Positions 33,461 through 41,485 of a stretch of 41,568 nucleotides of DNA are shown piece by piece. The notes under the pieces were generated by a model. It searched no databases and was not told the DNA's origin. It was given only the letters and a program-made list of their open reading frames with translations. Each line of letters opens with the position of its first letter. Positions within the stretch are counted from its first letter, which is position 1. The stretch spans positions 1-41,568 of the forward strand of contig CAJUGG010000036.1 of assembly GCA_910585995.1 (NCBI GenBank), in the 5' to 3' direction. Source of the DNA: an uncultured Lachnospiraceae bacterium. Lineage in GTDB: Bacteria; Bacillota; Clostridia; Lachnospirales; Lachnospiraceae. The translations under genes were made by a program, and so were the position numbers.

Positions 33461-34084
33461 ATGGATGATACGAAAAGACACATTGGCATTATGGGAGGAA
33501 CTTTTGACCCCATTCACCATGCCCATCTGGTACTGGCGAAGCGGGCGTATGAACAGTATGCCTTAGAGGAGATCTGGATGCTCCCCAACGGCAATCCTCC
33601 CCACAAACGGGATACCAGACAGGCGGATATGCAGTGCCGGATGGAGATGGTTAAGCTGGCCATTCAGGATATCCCATATCTGAAACTCTGTGATGTGGAA
33701 CGCACTGTGGCAGAGTATCATTATACGTATGAGACGCTTCGGATACTGAAAGAGCGCCATCAAGATACGGTCTTTTATTTTATTATGGGAGCAGATTCGC
33801 TGTTTGAATTTGAAAACTGGCGAAAACCGGATCTGATCAGCCAGGAGTGTATCCTGTTAGCTGCCGTACGGGATCACTGCCGGATGGAAGAGATAGAGAA
33901 GCAGATACAGAGACTGCAGACGCTGTACGGGGCGAAGATCTGTCTTTTAGATACCCCGAATATGGATCTGGCGTCCGCAGAGATCCGCAGACGCTGCGCC
34001 GCGAATGAGGAGATCTCTCATATGGTTCCGGCTTCTGTAGCCGCTTATATCAGGCAGCAGGGGCTGTACCAGGACAGAATGTAA
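33461..34084 (+). CDS. nadD: Nicotinate-nucleotide adenylyltransferase
   Basis: NadD adenylates NaMN to deamido-NAD in NAD synthesis. The 207 residues hold the nucleotidyltransferase signature GGTFDPIHHAHL at residues 11-22, the substrate region LPNGNPPHK, and a C-terminal SAEIRRR (the ISSTxIR position). It starts 11 bases past yhbY and is followed by yqeK, the order commonly seen in Firmicutes. The SD is weak. Confidence 0.95.
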   Translation: MDDTKRHIGIMGGTFDPIHHAHLVLAKRAYEQYALEEIWMLPNGNPPHKRDTRQADMQCRMEMVKLAIQDIPYLKLCDVERTVAEYHYTYETLRILKERHQDTVFYFIMGADSLFEFENWRKPDLISQECILLAAVRDHCRMEEIEKQIQRLQTLYGAKICLLDTPNMDLASAEIRRRCAANEEISHMVPASVAAYIRQQGLYQDRM

Positions 34085-34101
34085 TGCGATAGGAGTACGG
34101 G

Positions 34102-34686
34102 ATGGATACAGTTTGTATTAAAGATTTGAAAAAAGAATTAAAAAAAGAGATGGATGACAGCCGTTTTGAGCATACCTTGGGGGTGATGTATACCTGCGCG
34201 GCCCTGGCTATGCGCTATGAGTATGACCTGGAGAAAGCCATGCTGGCAGGGCTTCTGCATGACTGTGCCAAATGTATGCCCAATGCAAAAAAGTTAAAGA
34301 TGGCGGAGAAGCATCGTCTGGAGATCAGTGACTTAGAGCGTAAGAATCCTTTTATGCTGCACGCTAAACTGGGGGCTTTTTTGGCGAAGAAAAAATACGA
34401 TGTGGAGGATGAGGAGATCTTGGATGCGATACGCTGGCACACCACAGGGCGTCCAGAGATGACACTTTTGGACAAGATCGTCTATGTGGCGGATTATATC
34501 GAACCCAAACGGGACAAAGCCCCGAATCTGTCCGAGATCCGTCAAAAAGCATTTGTGGATCTTGACGAGGCGCTTCTGAAGATCTTAGAAGACACCCTTG
34601 GTTATCTGCAAGATTCCTCAGACCATGTTGACTCTATGACCAAGATGACGTATGATTATTATACAAAAGAACATAAAGAGGGCTGA
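34102..34686 (+). CDS. yqeK: HD-domain Ap4A hydrolase YqeK
   Basis: This 194-residue HD-superfamily enzyme splits diadenosine tetraphosphate symmetrically into two ADP. HTLGV, the HD pair in LLHDCAK and the later IRWHTTGRPEMT with DYIEPKR are the metal-site and family motifs. It sits between nadD and rsfS, the conserved order. Since the CBS-DRTGG pyrophosphatase at 19450 belongs to a class responsive to diadenosine polyphosphates, the two may be connected through Ap4A levels, which is inference. Confidence 0.92.
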   Translation: MDTVCIKDLKKELKKEMDDSRFEHTLGVMYTCAALAMRYEYDLEKAMLAGLLHDCAKCMPNAKKLKMAEKHRLEISDLERKNPFMLHAKLGAFLAKKKYDVEDEEILDAIRWHTTGRPEMTLLDKIVYVADYIEPKRDKAPNLSEIRQKAFVDLDEALLKILEDTLGYLQDSSDHVDSMTKMTYDYYTKEHKEG

Positions 34687-34698
34687 AAGGAGGATTTT

Positions 34699-35061
34699 AT
34701 GACAACAAACAATTCCAAAGAGATGGCGAAGATCGCAGCAGCAGCACTGGAAGACAAAAAGGCAAAGGATCTGAAGATCTTGGATATCTCCGATGTCTCT
34801 GTCTTAGCTGACTATTTTATCATCGCGTCCGGCAGCAACCGCAATCAGGTACAGGCGATGGTAGATGAAGTGGAAGAGAAGCTGGGACAGGCTGGTTATA
34901 CGCCAAAACAGGTGGAAGGCTATCAGACGGCGAACTGGATTCTGATGGATTACCAGGACATCATCATCCATGTATTTGATGAGGAAAACCGTCTGTTTTA
35001 CGACTTGGAGCGTATCTGGAGAGATGGAAACTTAGTGGAAAAAGTGGATTTAGAGGCATAG
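34699..35061 (+). CDS. rsfS: Ribosomal silencing factor RsfS
   Basis: RsfS binds L14 on the 50S subunit and blocks subunit joining when nutrients are scarce. It has 120 residues with LDISDVSVLADYFIIASG, SNRNQVQAM, and WILMDYQDIIIHVFDEENR followed by YDLERIW, as in the family. AAAGGAGG precedes ATG 34699. It lies 12 bases after yqeK. Confidence 0.96.
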   Translation: MTTNNSKEMAKIAAAALEDKKAKDLKILDISDVSVLADYFIIASGSNRNQVQAMVDEVEEKLGQAGYTPKQVEGYQTANWILMDYQDIIIHVFDEENRLFYDLERIWRDGNLVEKVDLEA

Positions 35062-35068
35062 GTGCAAG

Positions 35069-35698
35069 ATGGGAAATCGAATACTTTCTATAGAAAAAAA
35101 GACGGACAATCGCTTTTTAAATATGTATGATCTGCACTATGAGAACAAGGTTGGGAAGAAAAAGCTGTATTTTATTGCGTCGCGCGGTGCAGACGTGGAG
35201 CATCTTAAGATTAGCACGAAGAAAAATAAGCCGGATGGCGTGATCATCTACAGTATCTATGGTGAGAAAAAGGATCATATGGTGCTCGTGCGCCAGTATC
35301 GCTTAGCGATTGATGATTATATCTATGAACTGCCAGCGGGCCTTGTAGATGAAGGAGAGACCTATGCACAGGCGGGAACCAGAGAGTTAAAAGAAGAGAC
35401 CGGACTGGATTTTCAGCCGCTCGAAGTGGATGAGATGTATCACAAGCCGTTCTTTACCACGATTGGTATGACGGATGAGTCTTGTGCTACGGTCTATGGC
35501 TATGCAACGGGCAGCGTCTCCCGTGACGGCTTAGAGGAGAGTGAAGATTTGGAAGTGGTGCTTGCGGACCGCAAAGAAGTAGAGCGGATCTTAAGAGAAG
35601 AAAATGTCTCCATGAACTGCGGATACCTGATGATGCATTTTCTGCACCACACGGATGAAGATCCCTTTTACTTTGTGAAGGGGACTACTAACAGTTGA
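35069..35698 (+). CDS. NUDIX hydrolase, ADP-ribose pyrophosphatase type
   Basis: The 209 residues carry a complete NUDIX box, GLVDEGETYAQAGTRELKEE followed by TGL (pattern GX5EX7REUXEEXGU). Upstream are VRQYRLAIDDYIYELPAG, typical of ADP-sugar pyrophosphatases. It likely hydrolyses ADP-ribose to AMP and ribose-5-phosphate. It starts 7 bases after rsfS, the last gene of this long run before a terminator. Confidence 0.88.
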   Translation: MGNRILSIEKKTDNRFLNMYDLHYENKVGKKKLYFIASRGADVEHLKISTKKNKPDGVIIYSIYGEKKDHMVLVRQYRLAIDDYIYELPAGLVDEGETYAQAGTRELKEETGLDFQPLEVDEMYHKPFFTTIGMTDESCATVYGYATGSVSRDGLEESEDLEVVLADRKEVERILREENVSMNCGYLMMHFLHHTDEDPFYFVKGTTNS

Positions 35699-35717
35699 TC
35701 TGAATCATACTTTTAAT

Positions 35718-35780
35718 GGAGGCGGCGCTTCCCATGTTCCGACTGATCTGGCCGGAAATGGGAGCAGCTGCCTCTTTTTT
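35718..35780 (+). terminator. Rho-independent terminator ending the rplU-NUDIX run
   Basis: GAGGCGGC...TTCCCAT pairs with ATGGGA...GCTGCCTC (two internal mismatches). An inner TTCCG/CGGAA helix extends it, and it is followed by TTTTTT. Confidence 0.85.
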
Positions 35781-35827
35781 CTTGTCGTTTTATTTATGAC
35801 AACAGGTTTGCCGGCAAAGCCTGCAAG

Positions 35828-36613
35828 CTATTGTATCTTACCCACAGAAGCGGCATACACCGTACAGATGTAGTGCTTATCCGAGGACGGGCCTGGGGCA
35901 AATCCCAAAAGATCATCTAAGCGGTCCTGATCATAAGCCCCTATGGCGCAGGTGCCGCAGCCGATAGCTTCGCAGGAGAGATAGAGATTCTCACAGACAT
36001 GTCCGGCATCGATTAATACATATTTGGCAGCTTTTAATCCATAGCGCCATTCCATCCGATAGGGCAGCGAAGCCCAGACAAAGAGAACGGGGGCAGAAGC
36101 TGCAAAATGCTGGCCGCACAGGGCGTCTGTTAATTCTTTGTCGAAGTCATCCCGTTCCTCCCACAATTCCAGCGCATGAGACTCCGGCAGATAGTGGTAG
36201 ATGGCTTTTTTCAGGCCCTCGACCCGATTGACAAAGAGATAAGTCTCAAACGTGTGACGGGAGCCGGCCGAAGGGACATTGCGAAACGTGACCGGATTTT
36301 TATGTCCTGCAAAGCGGCGGACGCCCTGCGTGCTCCACAGCAAAAAAGAAAGTTCCAAAAGAGAGAGCGGCTGCTCCTGATAGCTTCGCCTGCTCTCGCG
36401 GGAAGAGATCAGGTCAAGCAGAGTCTGATTCAGCGGGAGGGATGCATAGTCTGTGGGGAGCTTGACAACAGAAGTGTCCATCGGGGCCTGCAGGCAGGGG
36501 ATCGAAGGGAGCTTCTGCTGCTGATCCGTCTCCTCCGCCCCGGCATCACCCGCATGGTAGCCCTTTAAAAGTTCGCGGTTTTTCATAATGGCATATTTTG
36601 TTTTATCGTTCAT
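35828..36613 (-). CDS. SagB/ThcOx-type nitroreductase-family oxidoreductase
   Basis: This FMN-dependent oxidoreductase of 261 residues is related to SagB and ThcOx. SRESRRSYQEQPLSLLELSFLL is the FMN/phosphate-binding start of the fold, followed by RNVPSAGSRHTFETYLFVN and a late IGCGTCAIGAYDQDRLDDLL. In thiazole/oxazole peptide clusters the enzyme oxidises azolines, but no precursor peptide or cyclodehydratase is present. A stand-alone redox role is therefore more likely. AGGAGG precedes the start by 5 bases. It is the only minus-strand gene in 11705-41434. Confidence 0.85.
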   Translation of the reverse strand: MNDKTKYAIMKNRELLKGYHAGDAGAEETDQQQKLPSIPCLQAPMDTSVVKLPTDYASLPLNQTLLDLISSRESRRSYQEQPLSLLELSFLLWSTQGVRRFAGHKNPVTFRNVPSAGSRHTFETYLFVNRVEGLKKAIYHYLPESHALELWEERDDFDKELTDALCGQHFAASAPVLFVWASLPYRMEWRYGLKAAKYVLIDAGHVCENLYLSCEAIGCGTCAIGAYDQDRLDDLLGFAPGPSSDKHYICTVYAASVGKIQ

Positions 36614-36724
36614 AGAGGCCTCCTGTGTTTTTTAGGTATTATAGCATGGAAGAAAGAAAAATCATAGATACTGCATTTTTGATCAACAGGCCAATATGCT
36701 CTTTTTTTATTTTATAAGATCTGT

Positions 36725-36730
36725 TATACT
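36725..36730 (+). promoter_or_regulatory. -10 element before the toxin-antitoxin pair
   Basis: TATACT lies 18 bases before the TTG start of the BrnT-like gene. The -35 region is a poor T-run. BrnT/BrnA operons are usually autoregulated. Confidence 0.4.
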
Positions 36731-36748
36731 AAAAAAAAGGGTGTTATA

Positions 36749-37030
36749 TTGAAGTTTGAATGGGATGAAGACAAAAATCAATTAAATTTGAAAAAGCATG
36801 GAATTGATTTTGAAACAGCAATACTTGTTTTTAATGATTTGGAGCGTATTGAGATATATGATGTTGAACATAGTATTTATGAGGATCGTTATAATACTAT
36901 TGGGATGGTTCATGATGTTCTGTTTGTTGTATATACAGAACGAAGAGAAAATATTTGTTTGATATCAGCGAGGCTTGCCACTAAAACAGAAAGGAGTATT
37001 TACTATGATACGGACAGTTACTTTGGATAG
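36749..37030 (+). CDS. brnT: BrnT-like ribonuclease toxin
   Basis: This 93-residue RelE-fold toxin starts KFEWDEDKNQLNLKKHGIDFETA, which is diagnostic of BrnT, and ends with CLISARLATKTERSIYY. BrnT cleaves RNA and is neutralised by BrnA. The start is TTG 36749 with AAGGG upstream. The antitoxin gene begins 26 bases before the toxin stop, so translation is coupled. Base composition is clearly more AT-rich than in neighbouring genes, suggesting recent acquisition. Confidence 0.88.
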   Translation: MKFEWDEDKNQLNLKKHGIDFETAILVFNDLERIEIYDVEHSIYEDRYNTIGMVHDVLFVVYTERRENICLISARLATKTERSIYYDTDSYFG

Positions 37031-37193
37031 AACTCAAAAGCTTACAGAAGAGCAGATCAAACAGATCAAAGAAGCAGCAAAGAGAGAGATTGTATTTGAT
37101 GAAGATTCTCCGGAACTTACGCCAGCAATGGAAAAAGCATTTCGATTAGCAGCAAAAAATCGTAATACACAACGAAAGATCAATATATCATAA
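37005..37193 (+). CDS. BrnA/CopG-type antitoxin
   Basis: This 62-residue protein starts MIRTVTLDRTQKLTEEQIKQ, a short beta strand and helix as in ribbon-helix-helix DNA-binding domains. It continues FDEDSPELTPAMEKAF, a segment common to antitoxins next to BrnT. AGGAG lies 8 bases before ATG 37005. The overlap with brnT and the size make antitoxin the best call, though it is shorter than classical BrnA. Confidence 0.78.
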   Translation: MIRTVTLDRTQKLTEEQIKQIKEAAKREIVFDEDSPELTPAMEKAFRLAAKNRNTQRKINIS

Positions 37194-37248
37194 TTGTACT
37201 GTCATCAATCAGCACGATCCATCAAATCATCAAGTGGGTGGTGCTGAT

Positions 37249-37277
37249 TTGCGTTCATATGAAATTATGTGTATAAT
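37249..37277 (+). promoter_or_regulatory. Promoter of the DUF3786 gene
   Basis: TTGCGT (37249-37254), a 17-base spacer and TATAAT (37272-37277), 22 bases before ATG 37300. Just upstream, ATCAGCAC and GTGCTGAT form an 8-bp stem that may end the toxin-antitoxin transcript. Confidence 0.7.
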
Positions 37278-37299
37278 TGAGAAAAAGGAGGGATCAGAG

Positions 37300-37899
37300 A
37301 TGTCCAATTATGATAAGATGAGAGACGAGATGGAGTTTAAGTTTTTAACATATGATCAGGAGCAGATGATTGAGAAATTTTCGTTAAAGCATGACGAGGA
37401 ATATCTGTATCTGGATTTTGTGGGGAGAGAGTATCGGATTCATCGTAAGACAGGGCGGGTGGAGTATGTGGACGAGGGACAGGCGGTCCATGCGGACTAC
37501 AACGTGAGTATGACGATCTTTGATGTGCTGTGTGAGTCCAAACCGGACTGTCATCTGTCGGGCAGTTTTGTGCCGGTGAACCGGCTGAACAATGTGGTAC
37601 AGACGGCGAGTCTGGGAAATGGGATCTTTCAGAAAGAAACGAACTATTTTAAGAACAAATGTTCTGCTCTGAGAGAGGCATGTGAGAGGCTGGGCGGGAT
37701 CCCTCAGAAGACGGGGGACGTGTCTTACCAGATCTTATTGTTTCCCTTTCTTCCAGTGATCTTGCAATTTTGGGACGCGGATGAAGAGTTTGAAGCCGTC
37801 CTAAAGATCATGTGGGATGAAAATATTCTGGACTATATGCACTATGAGACGACCTATTTTGCGGCGTCACATCTGCTGTCAAGGCTGAAGGAAGCGTGA
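37300..37899 (+). CDS. DUF3786 domain protein
   Basis: This 199-residue soluble protein fits DUF3786: FDVLCESKPDCHLSGSFVPV in the middle, a C-terminal LLFPFLPVILQFWDADEEF, then WDENILDYMHYETT. The function of the family is unknown; some members are suspected to bind metals or corrinoids, which I could not verify. AGGAGG precedes ATG 37300. The longer ORF from 37234 runs through the promoter and is rejected. Confidence 0.75.
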   Translation: MSNYDKMRDEMEFKFLTYDQEQMIEKFSLKHDEEYLYLDFVGREYRIHRKTGRVEYVDEGQAVHADYNVSMTIFDVLCESKPDCHLSGSFVPVNRLNNVVQTASLGNGIFQKETNYFKNKCSALREACERLGGIPQKTGDVSYQILLFPFLPVILQFWDADEEFEAVLKIMWDENILDYMHYETTYFAASHLLSRLKEA

Positions 37900-37924
37900 A
37901 TAGCACAGAGAGGGAGTAGAGAAG

Positions 37925-39238
37925 ATGGGCAAAAAGATTGCAGTGGGAATATTGCTGACAGGAATCCTGGTCATCATAGCGGCAGTGGCGTTAAGAGCTG
38001 GCGGCAAATTCTTAGCCAGACCTGAGACCATATCAGAAGGAGGACAAGAACCTGTGGTACAGGAAAGACAGGAAGAAGAGAGCGTAGTTCAGGAGGAAGA
38101 GACGATCGTTCAGGAGTCGGAACCAGTGGCGGCCGAGCCGGAAAAAAGTGAAGAAGAACTTTTACAGGAGCAGATCGAAGCAACTCTGGCGAATATGACA
38201 CTCGAAGAAAAAGTTGCACAGCTTTTTGTAGTGACGCCGGAAGCTTTGACCGGATATGAGACCGTCACAGCGGCAGGAGACGCCACCAGAGAGGCCATCC
38301 AAGCCTACCCGGTGGGCGGGCTGATCTATTTTCAGAAAAATCTTCAAAGCCCGGGACAGGTAAAAGAGATGCTTGCGAACACGCGCCTGTATTATAAAGA
38401 AGCAGGTTGTCCGGCGCCTTTTTTGTCGGTAGACGAAGAAGGCGGCAGTGTGTCCCGGATTGCCAAGCAGAGCGCTTTTGGGGCGGAGCGTATGCCGGAT
38501 ATGCGGGTGATTGGGGAAAATGGGAATCTGAAGGAAGCCAACCGGGTGGGCACCGTGATCGGCAGCTATCTGTCAGAGCTTGGCTTTAACCTGGATTTTG
38601 CCCCGGTAGCGGATGTACTGACCAATTCCGAAAATGAAGTGGTCAAAAAACGTTCCTTTGGCTCTGACCCAGAGCTGGTCGCCGAGATGTCCATGGCTGT
38701 CGCTTGGGGACTGGAATCGCAGGGAGTCTATGCCTCCCTAAAACACTATCCAGGCCATGGAGCCACCAAGTCTGACAGTCATAAAGGCTATGCATACACC
38801 GACAAAACATTAGAGGAATTATTAGATGCGGAACTGATTCCTTTTCAAAAAGGCATAGAGGAAGGCATCCAGTTTATCATGGTGGCCCATATCTGCGTAC
38901 CGACAATCACAGAAGAATCCATCCCCTGCAGCCTCTCCAAGCAGATGATCACAGAAGTGCTGCGGGAGCAGCTAGGCTATGAGGGAATCGTGATCACAGA
39001 TGCCCTGAACATGGGCGCGATCAGCCAGGAATACAGCGCACAAGAAGCTTCTAAGAAAGCCCTGGAAGCCGGCGTCGACCTCCTTCTGATGCCCGCAGAC
39101 TTTACAAGTGCCTACGAAGGCATCCTGACCGCTGTAGAGTCCGGTGAGATCACAGAAGAACGAATCGATGCCTCCGTCAGACGAATCCTCCGCGCCAAAT
39201 ACAACAAGTCCTTTTTCCCATCCCATCCTATCGGATAA
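37925..39238 (+). CDS. Glycoside hydrolase family 3 beta-N-acetylhexosaminidase (NagZ-like), secreted or anchored
   Basis: This 437-residue GH3 enzyme acts on N-acetylglucosamine-containing peptidoglycan fragments. An N-terminal hydrophobic helix (residues 5-25) and a Glu-rich spacer (about 40-80) precede the catalytic domain, so it sits outside the cell, tethered or released. The domain shows KHYPGHGATKSDSHKG, with the His-Asp pair of NagZ, and the nucleophile in IVITDALNMGAI. No lipobox cysteine is seen. Repeat copy 5 follows 43 bases past the stop. Confidence 0.9.
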   Translation: MGKKIAVGILLTGILVIIAAVALRAGGKFLARPETISEGGQEPVVQERQEEESVVQEEETIVQESEPVAAEPEKSEEELLQEQIEATLANMTLEEKVAQLFVVTPEALTGYETVTAAGDATREAIQAYPVGGLIYFQKNLQSPGQVKEMLANTRLYYKEAGCPAPFLSVDEEGGSVSRIAKQSAFGAERMPDMRVIGENGNLKEANRVGTVIGSYLSELGFNLDFAPVADVLTNSENEVVKKRSFGSDPELVAEMSMAVAWGLESQGVYASLKHYPGHGATKSDSHKGYAYTDKTLEELLDAELIPFQKGIEEGIQFIMVAHICVPTITEESIPCSLSKQMITEVLREQLGYEGIVITDALNMGAISQEYSAQEASKKALEAGVDLLLMPADFTSAYEGILTAVESGEITEERIDASVRRILRAKYNKSFFPSHPIG

Positions 39239-39281
39239 CAATACGTACCGAAGAATTGTCCAAGGCATGACAATACGTACG

Positions 39282-39472
39282 GGCTGTCGCAACATGGAGC
39301 GGCCTGGCTCGCACAAAGAGTGCTGTGTAGATTGGAGCGGACAGTTCATTGGCTTTGTATGAGCTGGACGAACACGTTTATGTGTACGACCGGAGCATAC
39401 AAAGCCAGTGAACTGTCCGATACATTCTATGCAGACCTTTGTCGAGCCAGGCCGCTCCATGTTGCGACAGCC
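39282..39472 (-). repeat. Long-hairpin intergenic element, copy 5 (reverse orientation)
   Basis: The outer arms 39282-39311 and 39443-39472 are a perfect 30-bp inverted repeat, and the GGCTGTCGCA end is shared with copy 2. The core (131 bases) matches the family when read on the minus strand, including the CTCATACAAA/TTTGTATGCTCC hairpin with one G-U-type change in the inner arms. It lies between nagZ and the GntR gene. An 11-base direct repeat, ACAATACGTAC (39238-39248 and 39270-39280), occurs just outside its left end. Confidence 0.85.
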
Positions 39473-39494
39473 TTTCTTGCAAAAATTTTGAAAA

Positions 39495-39541
39495 AACAGT
39501 ATATAACAGTTGACAACAGTTCTAAACTGTTATATACTGTT
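39495..39541 (+). promoter_or_regulatory. Promoter inside a 17-bp palindromic operator of the GntR/ABC operon
   Basis: AACAGTATATAACAGTT (39495-39511) and its perfect reverse complement (39525-39541) flank a 13-base spacer. TTGACA (39510-39515), a 17-base gap and TATACT (39533-39538) lie within it, so binding would block RNA polymerase. A further half-site AACAGTT (39515-39521) forms an inner palindrome. Autoregulation by the adjacent YtrA-type GntR repressor is the natural inference. Confidence 0.85.
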
Positions 39542-39561
39542 TGTAACGAAAGGGGGACCAA

Positions 39562-39936
39562 ATGAAATTAATTATCAATCATTCATCCATGCAGCCGATC
39601 TATGAACAGATCGTAGGCCAGATCAAAGATCTGATCATCCATGGGGAATTAGAAGAAGGCATAAGCCTTCCCTCTGTCCGGACGCTTGCCAAAGAACTTC
39701 GCGTCAGTGCCCTGACCGTGAAAAAATCCTATGATGCTTTAGAGCAGGAGGGATTTATCAATACGATTCATGGAAAAGGCAGTTTTGTCCTAAGTGCCAA
39801 CCAGTCGCAGATGTTAGAAGTCAAGCGCCAGGAAGTAGAGGCCGGACTCGAAGATGCCATTCGGAAAGGCCGAAGCTGTGGGATGAATAATCAAGAGATT
39901 ACGGATTTATTTATGCTGATATTGGAGGAGTCATAA
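39562..39936 (+). CDS. GntR family regulator, YtrA subfamily
   Basis: The 124-residue protein has a winged helix at about residues 10-75 (IYEQIVGQIKDLIIHGEL, SVRTLAKELRVSALTV) and a short C-terminal dimerisation tail, the YtrA layout, without a large effector domain. Such regulators sit at the head of ABC transporter operons and repress them. AAAGGGGG lies upstream of ATG 39562, and the ATPase start overlaps its stop. Confidence 0.92.
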   Translation: MKLIINHSSMQPIYEQIVGQIKDLIIHGELEEGISLPSVRTLAKELRVSALTVKKSYDALEQEGFINTIHGKGSFVLSANQSQMLEVKRQEVEAGLEDAIRKGRSCGMNNQEITDLFMLILEES

Positions 39937-40784
39937 TGATAAAGCTAGATCAAGTAAAAAAGAAATATGCCGGCTTCGAGCTGAACTGTTCGATGGAGGT
40001 GCAAGAAGGAAGCGTGACAGCGCTGATCGGTCTGAATGGAGCCGGAAAAAGCACCACATTCAAATCCATCTTAGGCCTGATCTTTCCCGACAGCGGCAAG
40101 ATCGAGCTGCTGGGAAAACCATTGAAGGACTTTACAGAAAAAGACAAAGAACAGATCGGAGTAGTCCTGTCAGACTCTGGATTTAGCGGCTATCTGAAAG
40201 CAGAAGATCTGATACCCATTTTAAAACAATTCTATCAGGGGTTTGAAGAGAGCCTGTTTTTGGAGAACTGTCAGAAATTAGAGATCCCACTGGATAAAAA
40301 GATCAGAGAATTTTCCACAGGTATGAAAGCCAAGTTAAAAGTGCTGATTGCCATGTCTCATAAAGCAAAACTTTTGATCCTGGATGAGCCGACGGCTGGA
40401 CTGGATGTACTGGCAAGAGAGCAGATCCTGGATATGCTGCGGGATTATATGATCCCAGGAGATCGTTCCATCTTGATCAGCTCGCATATATCCAGTGATC
40501 TGGAAGGGTTTTGTGATGATCTCTATCTGATTCACAAAGGTCAGATGCTGCTGCATGAGGAGACGGATGTGCTGCTCTCAGAATATGGCATCTTAAAAGT
40601 CACCGAAGAGCAGTATCAAAAGATGGATCACACCTATTTGTTAAAGAAAAGACAAGAGAGCTATGGATATAGTCTGTTGACCAACCAAAAACAGTTTTAT
40701 CAGGAAAATGCACCAGAACTTTCTATAGAAAAAGGAAATATTGATGAATTGATCTCTATGATGATCAGGGGGGAAGCCGTATGA
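39936..40784 (+). CDS. ABC transporter ATP-binding protein
   Basis: This 282-residue ATPase has Walker A GLNGAGKST, a signature FSTGMKAKLKV, Walker B LLILDEPTAGLD and the switch histidine in ISSHISSDLE. The order and C-terminal extension match ABC-2 type exporters such as YtrB or BcrA, which in Firmicutes often deal with antibiotic or envelope stress. The substrate is unknown. Start and stop overlap both neighbours (by 1 and 4 bases), marking a tight operon. Confidence 0.92.
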   Translation: MIKLDQVKKKYAGFELNCSMEVQEGSVTALIGLNGAGKSTTFKSILGLIFPDSGKIELLGKPLKDFTEKDKEQIGVVLSDSGFSGYLKAEDLIPILKQFYQGFEESLFLENCQKLEIPLDKKIREFSTGMKAKLKVLIAMSHKAKLLILDEPTAGLDVLAREQILDMLRDYMIPGDRSILISSHISSDLEGFCDDLYLIHKGQMLLHEETDVLLSEYGILKVTEEQYQKMDHTYLLKKRQESYGYSLLTNQKQFYQENAPELSIEKGNIDELISMMIRGEAV

Positions 40785-41434
40785 GAGGACATTTGATCAA
40801 AGATTTAAAATTGTTAAAAAATCAGAGGAAATTTTATCTGATTGTGCTTTTGTTAGCTGTGCTGATGCTGATGAGCGGTTCTAAAGGATATGGCAATTTT
40901 GTCACCAGCTATATGACCTTTTTAATGTCGGTATATTCATTTACCACGTTTTCGTATGACGAGTATGACAATGGCATGAGTTTTCTGATGACGCTGCCTG
41001 CCAGCCGCCGCGCATATGTACAGGCGAAATATCTGATCAGCGGGCTCACCATCTTTGGCGGGTGGCTGACGGCAGTGATCCTGCGGTTTGCGTTTGTCAG
41101 CACACGCTTTTCGTTGGAGGAATGGGTGGAAGATGCAGGCGCAGATCCCATCTATCTGTTGATCGCCTGGATCTTTATCGCATGTTCCATCCCGTGCCTG
41201 ATCAAATTTGGCGTAGAAAAAGGCAGAACAGGTGCGATGCTTGTGATTGCTGTAGTGATCGTTGCAACTTACCTGCTCAGTAAGACGGGAATTGGTAAAC
41301 CGTATGTTCAACTGCTGGGAGAGTTGTTGCAGGATGGCAGGTTTTTTATGGGAATTCTGACGGTAGCCTGCATCTTGATTGTTGGGATCTCGTATCTGTG
41401 TTCCCTTAAGTTTATTGAAGAAAAAGAATTTTAA
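40781..41434 (+). CDS. ABC-2 type transporter permease
   Basis: The 217-residue membrane protein has six predicted segments (for example KFYLIVLLLAVLMLMSG and PIYLLIAWIFIACSIPCLI) and FLMTLPASRRAYVQAKY, typical of ABC-2 permeases. ATGA overlap with the ATPase gene implies stoichiometric expression. A hairpin at 41491-41525 can terminate the transcript. Whether it exports a peptide antibiotic or another compound is unknown. Confidence 0.85.
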   Translation: MRGHLIKDLKLLKNQRKFYLIVLLLAVLMLMSGSKGYGNFVTSYMTFLMSVYSFTTFSYDEYDNGMSFLMTLPASRRAYVQAKYLISGLTIFGGWLTAVILRFAFVSTRFSLEEWVEDAGADPIYLLIAWIFIACSIPCLIKFGVEKGRTGAMLVIAVVIVATYLLSKTGIGKPYVQLLGELLQDGRFFMGILTVACILIVGISYLCSLKFIEEKEF

Positions 41435-41485
41435 GCACGGACTGCCTTGACTCCTATGATTAAGGCGCCGAGATTGTCATGAATC

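Noticed and set aside
35828..36613. Azole-modified peptide (TOMM) cluster around the SagB-like gene
   Set aside because: No precursor peptide, cyclodehydratase or exporter lies next to it.
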